Origin: Burkholderia latens
Lineage (GTDB): Bacteria > Pseudomonadota > Gammaproteobacteria > Burkholderiales > Burkholderiaceae
Assembly (NCBI RefSeq): GCF_001718795.1
Contig: NZ_CP013438.1
Span: 1,860,001-1,924,000 of the forward strand
DNA: 64,000 nt
Direction: 5' to 3'
The translations under genes were made by a program, and so were the position numbers. Numbering within the stretch: the first letter of the stretch is position 1; each line of letters opens with the position of its first letter. This document shows, one piece after another, positions 1-8,606 of this stretch. The notes beneath the pieces were generated by a model. It worked only from the letters and a program-made list of their open reading frames with translations. It did no database searches and was not told the origin of the DNA.

Positions 1-543
1 GTTGCCGGCGACGTTGCCGAACGAGTACATCGCGCCGAACTTGAAGCCGTTCAGGTCGTTCGACAGGAATTTCACCGAGTTCGGCAGGCGGTCGCCGTTG
101 AAGCGGTCGAAGTCGCCCTGGTGGATTGCGTAGCCGCTGCCCCATGCCGAGATGTTGTAGATCGACACGAGCTCGTTGGTAATGTCCAGCTGGTTGCCGA
201 ACGACAGCGTGCCCCAGTCGTTCTGCAGGCCGACATAAGCCTGACGCCCAAATTCCGCGCCGCCGAAGCCGAGCTGCCCGTTGCCGAGGTGGAAGCCGCT
301 CTCGAGCGTAAACACCGCTTTCAGGCCGCCGCCAAGGTCCTCCGTGCCCTTCAGGCCGAAGCGGTTGCCGTACGCGATGCCGTCGTCGAACTTGACCACG
401 TGCGAGCCGCCGGTATTGTTCACGTACGTGATGCCCGCGTCGATGATCCCGTACAGCGTCACGCTGCTCTGCGCATGACCGATGGCGGGAATACAGGCCG
501 CGCAAGCGAGCGCGGCAGCTACGGCAACTTTCTTTTGCTTCAT
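1..543 (-). CDS. Gram-negative porin, OmpC-like family, partial (C-terminus outside window)
   Basis: This is the first 181 codons of an outer-membrane general-diffusion porin. The start is the ATG at 543, preceded by a G-rich stretch that can act as ribosome binding site. A Sec signal peptide (MKQKKVAVAAALACAACIPAIGHA) ends around residue 24. The mature N-terminus SSVTLYGIIDAGI and the following GSRFGLKG-like segment (GNRFGLKGTEDLGGGLKA) are the usual first strands of Burkholderiales porins, which form 16-stranded trimeric barrels of about 350-390 residues. The gene runs off the left edge, so about half is visible. It lies upstream of the choline/betaine genes on the same strand, but 254 bp from choX, so co-regulation is not implied. 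Confidence 0.93.
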   Translation of the reverse strand, partial: MKQKKVAVAAALACAACIPAIGHAQSSVTLYGIIDAGITYVNNTGGSHVVKFDDGIAYGNRFGLKGTEDLGGGLKAVFTLESGFHLGNGQLGFGGAEFGRQAYVGLQNDWGTLSFGNQLDITNELVSIYNISAWGSGYAIHQGDFDRFNGDRLPNSVKFLSNDLNGFKFGAMYSFGNVAGN

Positions 544-797
544 TGTCGACTACCCCCTGAACCGTTCGATGGAAAGAACCGTGGCTCGGCGCGCGACGCA
601 ATACGCCGGCTGATTCGAATTCGGTACATCCGCTGGCTCCGGCATTTCGTTTTCCGCAATAACGCAGCCATTGGCGAAAAATACAAACCCATATTTCAGG
701 TCACCCGTCTGAAGGCGACACCAAATGGTCTTGATGCGACGGGTCGGGAAAACACGGAGACGGGCGGCGCGGCAAAAACTGGCCGCCCGGACGGGGA

Positions 798-1769
798 TCA
801 ACGGGCGTCGAGGGCCGCGCGCACGGCGGGCAGCGCCGGTGTGCCGGACGCCGTCGTCACGCCGTCGAGCCAGCCCGCGACGAGCGCCGGGTCGGCCTTC
901 AGCACGCGCTGCGCGGCGACCGCGGGCGACGTCTTGTTGTCGAGCATGTCGGCGATCATCCGGTTCTCGACGTCGACGGAGAAGGTCATCTGCCGGAACA
1001 GGCGTGCGAGGTTCGCGCACTGCCCGGCAAAGCCCGCGCGCGCGACCGTGTTGACCGTCGCGCCGCCGTAGTTCGGCCCGAAATACGCGTCGCCGCCCGA
1101 CAGATACGTCAGATGGAACTTGGTGTTCATCAGATGCGGCTCCCACGCAAGAAACACGATCCAGCGCTTGTCGCGCACCGCGCGTTCGACCTGCGTGAGC
1201 ATCCCCGTTTCGCTCGATTCGACGAGCGACCAGTTCGCGGCGCCAAGCGCATGATCGGACAGCATCCGCTTGATGTTCTGGTTCGCCGGCGCGCCGGGCT
1301 CGATCCCGTAGATCTTGTCGCCGAAACGGTCCGCGTAGCGCGCGAGATCGGCGAACGTGTGCACGCCGGCCGCCGCGACGTAGTCGGGCACCGCGAGCGT
1401 AAACTTCGCGCCGCTGAGGTTCGCGTGCAGCACGTCGATCGACTTCTCGTCGACGAACGGCTTCACGAGCGGCGCCTGCGCGGGCATCCAGTTGCCGAGG
1501 AACACGTCGACCTGCCCTTTCTTCAAGCCCTGGTATGTGATCGGCACCGACAGGTTCGCGACGTCCTGCCGGTAGCCGAGCGCCTTCAGCACGACGCCTG
1601 CCATCGCGTTCGTCGCGTCGATGTCGGTCCAGCCGGGCGCCGCCATCTTCACGTCGCGACATGTCTGCGGATCGGCGGCGCGTGCGGGCTGCTGCATCGC
1701 CAACACACACGCGGCCACGGCCAGCGCCGTGCCGAAACTGCGGTTTGCTGCATGGATTTGCCGTTTCAT
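798..1769 (-). CDS. choX: Choline/betaine ABC transporter substrate-binding protein (ChoX-like)
   Basis: The 323-residue periplasmic protein has a cleavable signal peptide (about residues 1-31, ending QPARAAD) and belongs to the OpuAC/ChoX family, which binds quaternary amines in an aromatic box. Family-typical segments are visible: PGWTDIDATNA near the mature N-terminus, VFLGNWMPAQ, and a WEPHLMN segment in lobe 2. Length matches ChoX (about 310-330). It lies 45 bp after betC on the same strand, so it is probably cotranscribed and captures choline released from or taken up with choline-O-sulfate. No ChoW/ChoV permease or ATPase gene is adjacent, so it must use transporter parts encoded elsewhere. 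Exact ligand preference (choline versus betaine) is inferred from context. Confidence 0.87.
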   Translation of the reverse strand: MKRQIHAANRSFGTALAVAACVLAMQQPARAADPQTCRDVKMAAPGWTDIDATNAMAGVVLKALGYRQDVANLSVPITYQGLKKGQVDVFLGNWMPAQAPLVKPFVDEKSIDVLHANLSGAKFTLAVPDYVAAAGVHTFADLARYADRFGDKIYGIEPGAPANQNIKRMLSDHALGAANWSLVESSETGMLTQVERAVRDKRWIVFLAWEPHLMNTKFHLTYLSGGDAYFGPNYGGATVNTVARAGFAGQCANLARLFRQMTFSVDVENRMIADMLDNKTSPAVAAQRVLKADPALVAGWLDGVTTASGTPALPAVRAALDAR

Positions 1770-1814
1770 GGTCTGCTTCCTCCGTCGTTCGTCAATGTCC
1801 GCGATGCGGATCGT

Positions 1815-3350
1815 TCAGCGCCCGACGCGCGGAAAGCGCGCCATCGCTTCGAGCGTATCGAGTTCGATGTGATTGCGCATGTAGCGCTGGCTCGCATCGG
1901 TGAACGGCTGCCAGTCCCACGCGTGGATGCGGCCCTGCGTCGTCGCCGCGTAGTGGAAGCGGCGACGACGCTGGCTCGCGCGCACCCGTGCGTCGAGCTC
2001 CGGCAGGTTCCAGCGTTGCACGGCTTCCGCGCGAAATGCAGCCAGCACGTCGGCGGCTTCCGGCAAGCCGGCCAGGTTCGTACGCTCGCGCGGATCGTCG
2101 GCGAGGTTGTAGAGCTGATCGGGATCCGCCGGACAATGCACGAACTTCCAGTCGCCGCGGCGAATCATCACGATCGGTGCGATCGCCCCTTCCGCGAGAT
2201 ATTCGCCGAGCGCGACGTGGTGCGCGGGCGTGCCGTGCAGATGCGGAACGAGGCTCGCGCCGTCGACCGGGTCCGGCCAGCCGCCGGCCGGCGCCACGCC
2301 TGCGAGGTCGGCGAGCGTCGGCAGCAGGTCGACGTGCGACACCGGCGCGCGCACGCGTGCGGCGTCGAAGCGGCCCGGCGCGTGCACGATCAGCGGCACG
2401 CGGCAGCCGCCTTCGAAGAACGTCATCTTGTACCAGAGCCCGCGCTCGCCGAGCATGTCGCCATGGTCGGACGTGACGATCACGATCGTGTCGTCGGCGA
2501 ATCCGCATTGCTCGAGCGCGGCCAGCACGCTGCCGAACTGCGCGTCGACGTAGGACGTCGCGCCATAGTATGCGCGGCGCGCGGCGCGAATCTGCGCGTC
2601 CGTAGGCGGCGTGCGGTCGTTCTCGCAGACGAAGCGCAGCCGCTGCGAATGCGGGTCGCTGTCCGCAGCCGCGAGCCGCACGGCCGGCATGTCGATCTCG
2701 TCGTCCCTGTACAGATCCCAGTACTCGCGCGTAATCGCGTACGGATCGTGCGGATGCGTGAGCGACACGACCATGCAGAACGGCCGTTCGTCGTGCCCCG
2801 CCGCACGCTCGCGCGCGACGTCGTACAGCTTCTGCTTCGCCGCGAACGTCACTTCATCGTCGAAGTCGAGCTGATTCGTGCGCACGCACGGGCCGGCCTC
2901 GAGCACCGAGCTCATGTTGTGATACCAGCTTGGCCGCTCGGCCGGATGGTCCCAGTCGGGCACCCAGCCGAAGTCGGCCGGATAGATGTCGGTCGTGAGC
3001 CGCTCCTCGAAGCCGTGCAGTTGGTCCGGGCCGCAGAAGTGCATCTTGCCGGACAGCATCGTCCGATAGCCGCCGGCGCGCAGGTAGTGTGCGAAGGTCA
3101 GCGTTTGCGCGGGCAATTCGGCGGCGTTATCGTAGGCGCCGATACCCGACGGCAGCTTGCCGGTCAGCAGCGAGAAACGCGACGGCGCGCACAGCGGGCT
3201 CGCGCAGTAGGCGGCGTCGAACACCACGCCTTGCGTCGCGAGGCGGTCGAGCGTCGGCGTGCGCGCGACGCGGTTGCCGTATGCCGGCAGCGCGAACGGC
3301 GTCAGCTGGTCGGCCATCAGGATCAGAATGTTGGGAGTCGGGTTCGTCAT
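1815..3350 (-). CDS. betC: Choline-sulfatase
   Basis: The 511-residue enzyme hydrolyses choline-O-sulfate to choline and sulfate in the cytoplasm, feeding betA/betB. The start at 3350 gives the canonical N-terminus MTNPTPNILILMADQLTP; an upstream in-frame extension to 3509 is basic, low-quality sequence and was rejected. The sulfatase signature CAPSR has Cys54, the residue converted to formylglycine and at the same position as in characterised BetC proteins. Metal and substrate residues lie in LMADQ (about 11-15) and in VIVTSDHGDMLGERGLWYK. The C-terminal region (RFHYAATTQGRIHAWDWQPF) is also BetC-typical. Divergently transcribed from the LysR-type gene at 3572, and followed by choX. Confidence 0.95.
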   Translation of the reverse strand: MTNPTPNILILMADQLTPFALPAYGNRVARTPTLDRLATQGVVFDAAYCASPLCAPSRFSLLTGKLPSGIGAYDNAAELPAQTLTFAHYLRAGGYRTMLSGKMHFCGPDQLHGFEERLTTDIYPADFGWVPDWDHPAERPSWYHNMSSVLEAGPCVRTNQLDFDDEVTFAAKQKLYDVARERAAGHDERPFCMVVSLTHPHDPYAITREYWDLYRDDEIDMPAVRLAAADSDPHSQRLRFVCENDRTPPTDAQIRAARRAYYGATSYVDAQFGSVLAALEQCGFADDTIVIVTSDHGDMLGERGLWYKMTFFEGGCRVPLIVHAPGRFDAARVRAPVSHVDLLPTLADLAGVAPAGGWPDPVDGASLVPHLHGTPAHHVALGEYLAEGAIAPIVMIRRGDWKFVHCPADPDQLYNLADDPRERTNLAGLPEAADVLAAFRAEAVQRWNLPELDARVRASQRRRRFHYAATTQGRIHAWDWQPFTDASQRYMRNHIELDTLEAMARFPRVGR

Positions 3351-3571
3351 CGCGGTCGTGGAGAAATCGGTGTTCGAACGGAGCGGCGCGGCGCTTCGGC
3401 GGCGCCGCAACCGGCATGACGGACGCGGCGTGCAGAAAGTGCCGCGCGCACGTTCCGCGACTGGCAGAATCGCGGAAAGGCGGCACCACCATCGTGCCGT
3501 CCGATGCACTATCGCCCGCCCGAATTCGTGCGGGAAGGCGTCCGGCCCTTATGGGGCCATTAGAGAGACTT

Positions 3572-4477
3572 ATGTCGAAACCCGAAGCGTTACCGTCGAT
3601 GCAGGCGCTGCGCGCGTTCGAATCGGCTGCGCGCCTGCAGAGCTTCACCGCCGCCGCCCGCGAGCTCGGCTCCACGCAGCCGGCCGTGAGCCAGCAGGTG
3701 TTCCAGCTCGAGGTGGAGCTCGGCGTGCCGCTGTTCGAGCGCAGCCCGCGCGGTGTCACGCTGACGAGCGACGGCCAATGCCTGTACGAAGCGGTGCGGG
3801 TGAGCCTCGACACGCTGCGCGGCGCCACCGCGACGCTGCGCGCGCGCCGCGAGCAGGGCACGCTGACGATCGTCACGGATTTCGGCTTCGCGACCTACTG
3901 GCTGATGCCGCGCCTCGCGGGCCTGAAGCGCGTGATGCCGGATGTGGACGTGCGGGTCGTCACATCGCAGGATTACGACGCGCAGCGCGACCACGCGGAC
4001 ATCGCGATCCTGTTCGGCGACGGTCACTGGCCGTCATGCACGGCAGCACGCCTCTTTCCCGAATCGGTCACGCCCGTGTGCTCCCCTACGTTCCGCGACG
4101 CGCATCCGCACGTCGCACGGCCCGACGATCTGCACGCGCTGCCGCTGCTGCACGTGCAGCCGACGCGCCCCGAGCGCTGGCTGTCGTGGGCGGCCTGGTT
4201 CGACGCGCACGGCCTCGACGCGGCGGCCGCCGCGCGCGGTGTGACGTTCAACAGCTATGCGCTGGTGATCCATGCGGCGCTGCTCGGCGAGGGTGTCGCG
4301 CTCGGCTGGTCGCCGCTCGTCGACGAGCTCGTCGCATCCGGGCAGCTCCTGAAGCTCGTCGATGCACCCGTCGTCACGTCGCGCGGCTACTTTCTCGTGC
4401 GGCCGCCGCAGCGGCCCGAGCCGGACGCGACGCACGTGTTCCGGCGCTGGTTGCTCGACGCGTGCGCGTCGGTGTAA
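3572..4477 (+). CDS. LysR-family regulator of choline sulfate utilisation
   Basis: A 301-residue LysR-type transcription factor. The N-terminal winged HTH spans about residues 6-65 (ALPSMQALRAFESAARLQSF, then TAAARELGSTQPAVSQQ), followed by a linker helix and a LysR substrate-binding domain. The start ATG at 3572 was chosen because AGAGAG lies 4-9 bases upstream; an ATG at 3551 would add seven residues. It is divergent from betC across a 221-bp intergenic region, the standard arrangement for a LysR protein controlling its neighbour. A LysR subfamily next to choline-sulfatase genes is known as the putative choline-sulfate utilisation factor; assignment to it rests on family plus position. Confidence 0.88.
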   Translation: MSKPEALPSMQALRAFESAARLQSFTAAARELGSTQPAVSQQVFQLEVELGVPLFERSPRGVTLTSDGQCLYEAVRVSLDTLRGATATLRARREQGTLTIVTDFGFATYWLMPRLAGLKRVMPDVDVRVVTSQDYDAQRDHADIAILFGDGHWPSCTAARLFPESVTPVCSPTFRDAHPHVARPDDLHALPLLHVQPTRPERWLSWAAWFDAHGLDAAAAARGVTFNSYALVIHAALLGEGVALGWSPLVDELVASGQLLKLVDAPVVTSRGYFLVRPPQRPEPDATHVFRRWLLDACASV

Positions 4478-4706
4478 CGCGCCGTTCCGCCGCAAGCGCG
4501 AACGCGCGCGCCATCGCGGCGCGACCGGCGCGCTGACGCGCCGCGCGAGCCCCATCGCGCTGGCGCGCCGATACCAGCCACACGGCGCGTTGGTTCTATC
4601 CGCGCCCATATCGTCCTGATTTACTTGAGGCTCCCGCGGCCCGTGCCGTGCGGCGCCATGGTGCGCCGCCGCATCGGTCCGCGCCCCATGACATCCGAGG
4701 AATCTC

Positions 4707-5591
4707 ATGACCGCCGACTCACGCCCCGATCAATTCGTCCTGACGCTGTCGTGCCCGAGCGCGGCCGGCCAGGTCGCCGCCGTCGTCGGCTTTCTCGAGC
4801 GCCATCGCTGCTACGTCGATGCGCTGAATGTGTTCGACGACGATCTCAGCAACCATTTCTTCGTGCGCTGCGTGTTTCATCCGACGGACGAAACATTGCA
4901 GATCGACGCGCTGCGCCAGGAGTTCGGGCCGATCGCGGCTGCGCTGGCCGGCGGCGCAGGCGACACGCAATGGGCGATTCACGACGTGAACGCGCGTCCG
5001 AAGGTGCTGATCATGGTGTCGAAGCTCGAGCATTGCCTCGCGGACTTGCTGTTCCGCTGGCGGATGGGCGAGCTGAAGATGGACATCGTCGGGATCGTGT
5101 CGAATCATCCGGACTTCGAACCGCTCGCTGCGCAGCACGGGCTGCCGTTCCGCCATTTCCCGATCACGGCCGACACGAAGGCCCAGCAGGAAGCGCAGTG
5201 GCTCGACTTCTTCGAATCGAGCGGCGCCGAGCTCGTGATCCTTGCGCGCTACATGCAGGTGCTGTCGCAGGAAACCAGCGCGAAGCTCGCGAACCGGGCG
5301 ATCAACATCCATCACTCGTTCCTGCCGGGCTTCAAGGGCGCGAAGCCGTATCATCAGGCGCATGCGCGCGGCGTCAAGCTGATCGGCGCGACCGCGCACT
5401 TCGTGACCGACGATCTCGACGAAGGCCCGATCATCGAGCAGGTGGTCGAGCGCGTCGACCATGCGCTGCGGCCCGAGCAACTGCTGGCGGTCGGACGCGA
5501 CGTAGAATGCATCACGCTCGCGCGCGCGGTGAAGGCATTCATCGAGCGCCGTGTGTTCCTGAACGGCGACCGCACCGTGGTGTTTCCGTAA
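4707..5591 (+). CDS. purU: Formyltetrahydrofolate deformylase
   Basis: The 294-residue protein hydrolyses 10-formyl-THF to formate and THF. Residues 1-85 form an ACT domain (FVLTLSCPSAAGQVAAVVGF), and the rest is the formyltransferase-like catalytic domain with the family block HHSFLPGFKGAKPYHQAHARG followed by GATAHFVTDDLDEGPII, which carries the catalytic His and Asp. Length agrees with PurU (about 280-295). A good ribosome binding site (GAGGAA) lies before the ATG. In betaine-catabolic loci purU is often present because one-carbon units from demethylation load the folate pool; that role is inferred. A rho-independent terminator follows immediately. Confidence 0.95.
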   Translation: MTADSRPDQFVLTLSCPSAAGQVAAVVGFLERHRCYVDALNVFDDDLSNHFFVRCVFHPTDETLQIDALRQEFGPIAAALAGGAGDTQWAIHDVNARPKVLIMVSKLEHCLADLLFRWRMGELKMDIVGIVSNHPDFEPLAAQHGLPFRHFPITADTKAQQEAQWLDFFESSGAELVILARYMQVLSQETSAKLANRAINIHHSFLPGFKGAKPYHQAHARGVKLIGATAHFVTDDLDEGPIIEQVVERVDHALRPEQLLAVGRDVECITLARAVKAFIERRVFLNGDRTVVFP

Positions 5592-5617
5592 GCGCCCGCG
5601 TTCGGCGGAACGCGAAC

Positions 5618-5651
5618 AAAAAAAGGCCGGCAATCAGCCGGCCGTTTTTTT
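5618..5651 (+). terminator. Rho-independent terminator after purU, probably bidirectional
   Basis: A perfect 7-bp G+C stem (GGCCGGC / GCCGGCC, 5625-5631 with 5637-5643) and 5-nt loop is followed by seven T residues. An A run (5618-5624) lies on the left side, so the same hairpin could also stop minus-strand transcription from the converging APC permease gene. Confidence 0.88.
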
Positions 5652-5728
5652 GTGCAGTCGTTGGCCGCTTCGCGCGACGGCCCGGGTGCGGTATCCGGGT
5701 GGCCGCGCGAAGCGTCGTCCGCGTGCTT

Positions 5729-7384
5729 CTATTTCACCCACGCGAAGTAGTACGACAGCCAGATCGTGAGCGCCGCGCCGACCAGCGCCGCGTACGGCAT
5801 CAGGTTCAGCCACATCGCGCGCTTCGGCACTTCGAGTTCCATGTCGCGCTGCATCTGAGCGGGGAAGCGGCCGCGATCCTGCCAGTAGTGGCGATACAGG
5901 AATACCGGCACGATCAGCAGCATCGCGATCAGCCCGTTGCGCAGCGTGCCTTCGCCCTGCAGGTTCGCGCCCGCGCCGACATAAACGAGGTTCGCGTAGC
6001 CGCAGATCGAACCGGCGACGAGCAGCCACGTCGGGCAGCGGAACGGCCGCTCCCAGTTGCCGCGATCCATCCGGTGGATCCAGCCCGACTGCAGGTTCAG
6101 GAATACGAACAGCATGTAGCAGACGTTCGAGATCGACAGCACCGTCATGTAGTCCGACATCATCAGCAACACGAGGTTGAAGCCGAGATCGGTCCACATC
6201 GCGCGCGTCGGCGAGCCGTGCTCGTTCACGTGCGACAGGTACTTCGGCAGCCATCCGTCGACCGATGCCTGATACAACGTGCGCGACGAGCCCATCATCG
6301 ACGTCATCACGATCAGCAGGATCGACAGCATCAGCATCACGACGACAGCGTTCGCGACCCATGCGCCGCCGCCGACGATTTTCGCCATCGCGGCCGCAAC
6401 GCCGGTGCCGTCGCCGATCGCCGGATCGAGCATTGCCTGCGTGCCGAGCGCACCCTGGAATGCCATCGGCACCAGCGTCATCACGACCAGACACAGCGCA
6501 CCGGACCAGAAGATCGCCTTCGCGGTGTCGCGTCGCGGATCGCGGAATTCGCGCGTGTAGCAGACGGCCGTCTCGAAGCCATACGACGCCCAGCCGGCCA
6601 TGAACATCGCGCCGAGCGCCATCGTGACGCCCTGCCCGTTCCACGAGCCGAACGTCGCGGCCGTCACGTTGCCTTGGGCATCGTGACCGAGCGGCAGCAG
6701 CGGCAGCAGATTCGACATCGGCACGTCGCCGGTGACGAACGGCACGATGCCGACGATCAGGAGCGGTGTCAGCGATGCAATGCCGAGAATGCGCTGCGTG
6801 CGCGCTGCCTTCGACGCGCCACTGTGCTGAAGCTTGAACGTGATGAGAAGCAGAATCGTCGCGACGATGAACGTCGCGTTGATTCGCAGCGACAGACCTG
6901 GCTTGATGAAACCGAGATCCGCCACCCTGAACTGCCAGTGCAGCACCGCCGCATTGGCGGGAAAGAGACTCGTGAGTGCGTAGCTCGCCGCGAGGCCGCA
7001 GCCGAGCGCGAGCATCGGCGACCATGCGAGCCAGTTGCACCACACGGAAACCGGGGCAATCAGCTTGCTGTAACGGACCCAGCCGATCGCGCCATACACC
7101 GACGCGCCGCCCGATTTATGGGGAAATAGCCCCGATATTTCCGCATAAGTCGCGCTTTGAATTAGCCCCATCGTGATCGCGGCGATCCAGATCGCCCACG
7201 CGGGCTGGCCGATCGTCGTGCATACGCCGCCGATCGTGAACAGCACGCCTGCCGGCACACCGCTCGTTACCCAAAAAGCGTCTTTCCAGGTCAGGCCACG
7301 ATGCAGCGTGTGGCCCGTCGAATCATGTGAGATGGTTGCCTCAACGTCACTGGTGCGATTCGCACGCAGTCCTGCCTGACTCAT
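5729..7384 (-). CDS. APC-superfamily amino acid/amine permease
   Basis: A 551-residue inner-membrane transporter with about 12 hydrophobic helices and the APC-type N-terminal block (WKDAFWVTSGVPAGVLFTIG, then ISGLFPHKSGGASVYGAIG). The start at 7384 was chosen over 7441 because a strong AGGAGGAATT ribosome binding site precedes it. Substrate cannot be read from the sequence. Its position between purU and the betaine-type binding protein suggests uptake of a betaine-pathway compound or related amine/amino acid, but this is inference from neighbours only. It converges on purU across the shared terminator. Confidence 0.85.
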   Translation of the reverse strand: MSQAGLRANRTSDVEATISHDSTGHTLHRGLTWKDAFWVTSGVPAGVLFTIGGVCTTIGQPAWAIWIAAITMGLIQSATYAEISGLFPHKSGGASVYGAIGWVRYSKLIAPVSVWCNWLAWSPMLALGCGLAASYALTSLFPANAAVLHWQFRVADLGFIKPGLSLRINATFIVATILLLITFKLQHSGASKAARTQRILGIASLTPLLIVGIVPFVTGDVPMSNLLPLLPLGHDAQGNVTAATFGSWNGQGVTMALGAMFMAGWASYGFETAVCYTREFRDPRRDTAKAIFWSGALCLVVMTLVPMAFQGALGTQAMLDPAIGDGTGVAAAMAKIVGGGAWVANAVVVMLMLSILLIVMTSMMGSSRTLYQASVDGWLPKYLSHVNEHGSPTRAMWTDLGFNLVLLMMSDYMTVLSISNVCYMLFVFLNLQSGWIHRMDRGNWERPFRCPTWLLVAGSICGYANLVYVGAGANLQGEGTLRNGLIAMLLIVPVFLYRHYWQDRGRFPAQMQRDMELEVPKRAMWLNLMPYAALVGAALTIWLSYYFAWVK

Positions 7385-7609
7385 CCAATTCCTCCTCTCG
7401 TTCAGCGTCAGCGCTACAGCGCTTACTCTGGTCCGATACAAAGCAGATGACTCCGCACAAGGGCGCTAGTGTAACAACTTACGCGCATTTTTGCAGAATC
7501 AGCAAAAGAAAACCGGGATCTGGCTGCATGAATTCACGATTGTTTCGGATTCCTGCATGCCATTCCCGGCGTGTTGTTGTGTTGATTCTCGCGACGATTC
7601 GCCGCGGTG

Positions 7610-8473
7610 TTACTGCGCGCCTTCAGTCCACGAATTCACGCGGTCCGCATGCGCGGCAATCCATGCATCCGCTGCCGCTTCCGGCTTCGAGCCGTTCTGG
7701 ATCGCCAGCATCACGCTGTCGATTTCACCCGGCTTCCACTGGAACTTCTTCAGGAACGCAACGACCGGCTTCGCCTTCGTTTCGAGCTGCGGATTGACGA
7801 CGCTGTCGACGTGCTCCGCACCGCCGAATACCTTCTTCGGATCGTCGAGGAAGCGCAGCTTCCACTTCGCGAACATCCAGTGCGGCGCCCACCCGGTCAC
7901 GATGACCGGCTTGTTCGCGCCCACCGAGCGCGACAGCTCGGCCGTCATCGCACTGCCCGAGCTCGGCATCAGCGTGTAGCTCAGCCCGTAGTTCTTGATC
8001 GCCTCGTCGGTCTTGCGCATCACGCCGGCACCGGCGTCGATGCCGACGATCCGGCCGCCGAAGCTGCTCTTCTCGGCGTTCAGATCCTCGATGCTCTTCG
8101 CCTTCACGTAGTCGGGAACGATCAGGCCGATCTTCGCGTCCGGAAAGTTTGCGCCGACGTCGACGACCTTGCTCTTGTACTCGCTCCAGTACGAGCCGTG
8201 CGTGACCGGCAGCCATGCCGACAGCGTCGCGTCGAGGTCGCCGCGCGCGACGCCCTGCCACATGATCCCGGCAGCCACCGGCACGAGCTGGACCTGGTAA
8301 CCGAGCTTCTTCTCGATCACGCGGGCCGCGACGTTCGACGTCGCGACGCTGTCGTCCCATCCTTCGACGTAACCGATTTTCAGCGTCGGTTTCGTATCGG
8401 CAAGCGCGGACGCGCTCAGTGCCACCATCGCCGACAGGGCACCACTCCATAGCATTTTTCCGAACAGTTTCAT
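7610..8473 (-). CDS. Glycine betaine/carnitine-type ABC substrate-binding protein
   Basis: A 287-residue periplasmic binding protein of the OpuAC family. A signal peptide (MKLFGKMLWSGALSAMVALS, cleaved after ASALA) is followed by KPTLKIGYVEGWDDSVATSN, the family's first binding loop. WQGVARGDLDATLSAWLPVTH and GWAPHWMFAKW supply the Trp residues that usually box the quaternary ammonium group. The start at 8473 has AAGGAGATCGACC in front. It resembles the orphan binding proteins CaiX, CbcX and BetX of Pseudomonas, which share one CbcWV core transporter; no permease or ATPase lies beside it here. Whether it prefers betaine, carnitine or choline is open. Confidence 0.85.
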   Translation of the reverse strand: MKLFGKMLWSGALSAMVALSASALADTKPTLKIGYVEGWDDSVATSNVAARVIEKKLGYQVQLVPVAAGIMWQGVARGDLDATLSAWLPVTHGSYWSEYKSKVVDVGANFPDAKIGLIVPDYVKAKSIEDLNAEKSSFGGRIVGIDAGAGVMRKTDEAIKNYGLSYTLMPSSGSAMTAELSRSVGANKPVIVTGWAPHWMFAKWKLRFLDDPKKVFGGAEHVDSVVNPQLETKAKPVVAFLKKFQWKPGEIDSVMLAIQNGSKPEAAADAWIAAHADRVNSWTEGAQ

Positions 8474-8606
8474 GGTCGATCTCCTTGATATGCGCACACC
8501 GCGCGATGTCTCTCTAGGTTCTTCAACCACAAATCCGCGGTATCGTTCTTTTCCGACGGATGCTTGTCCGAACGCGACGCGTCCGGACAGCCGGTGGCCT
8601 GCTGGA

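Noticed and set aside
1113..3419. 768-codon plus-strand open frame
   Set aside because: Antisense to choX and betC, Arg/His/Val-rich, without any recognisable domain.
4625..7129. 834-codon plus-strand open frame covering purU and the permease
   Set aside because: Out of frame with purU and antisense to the permease; composition is shadow-like.
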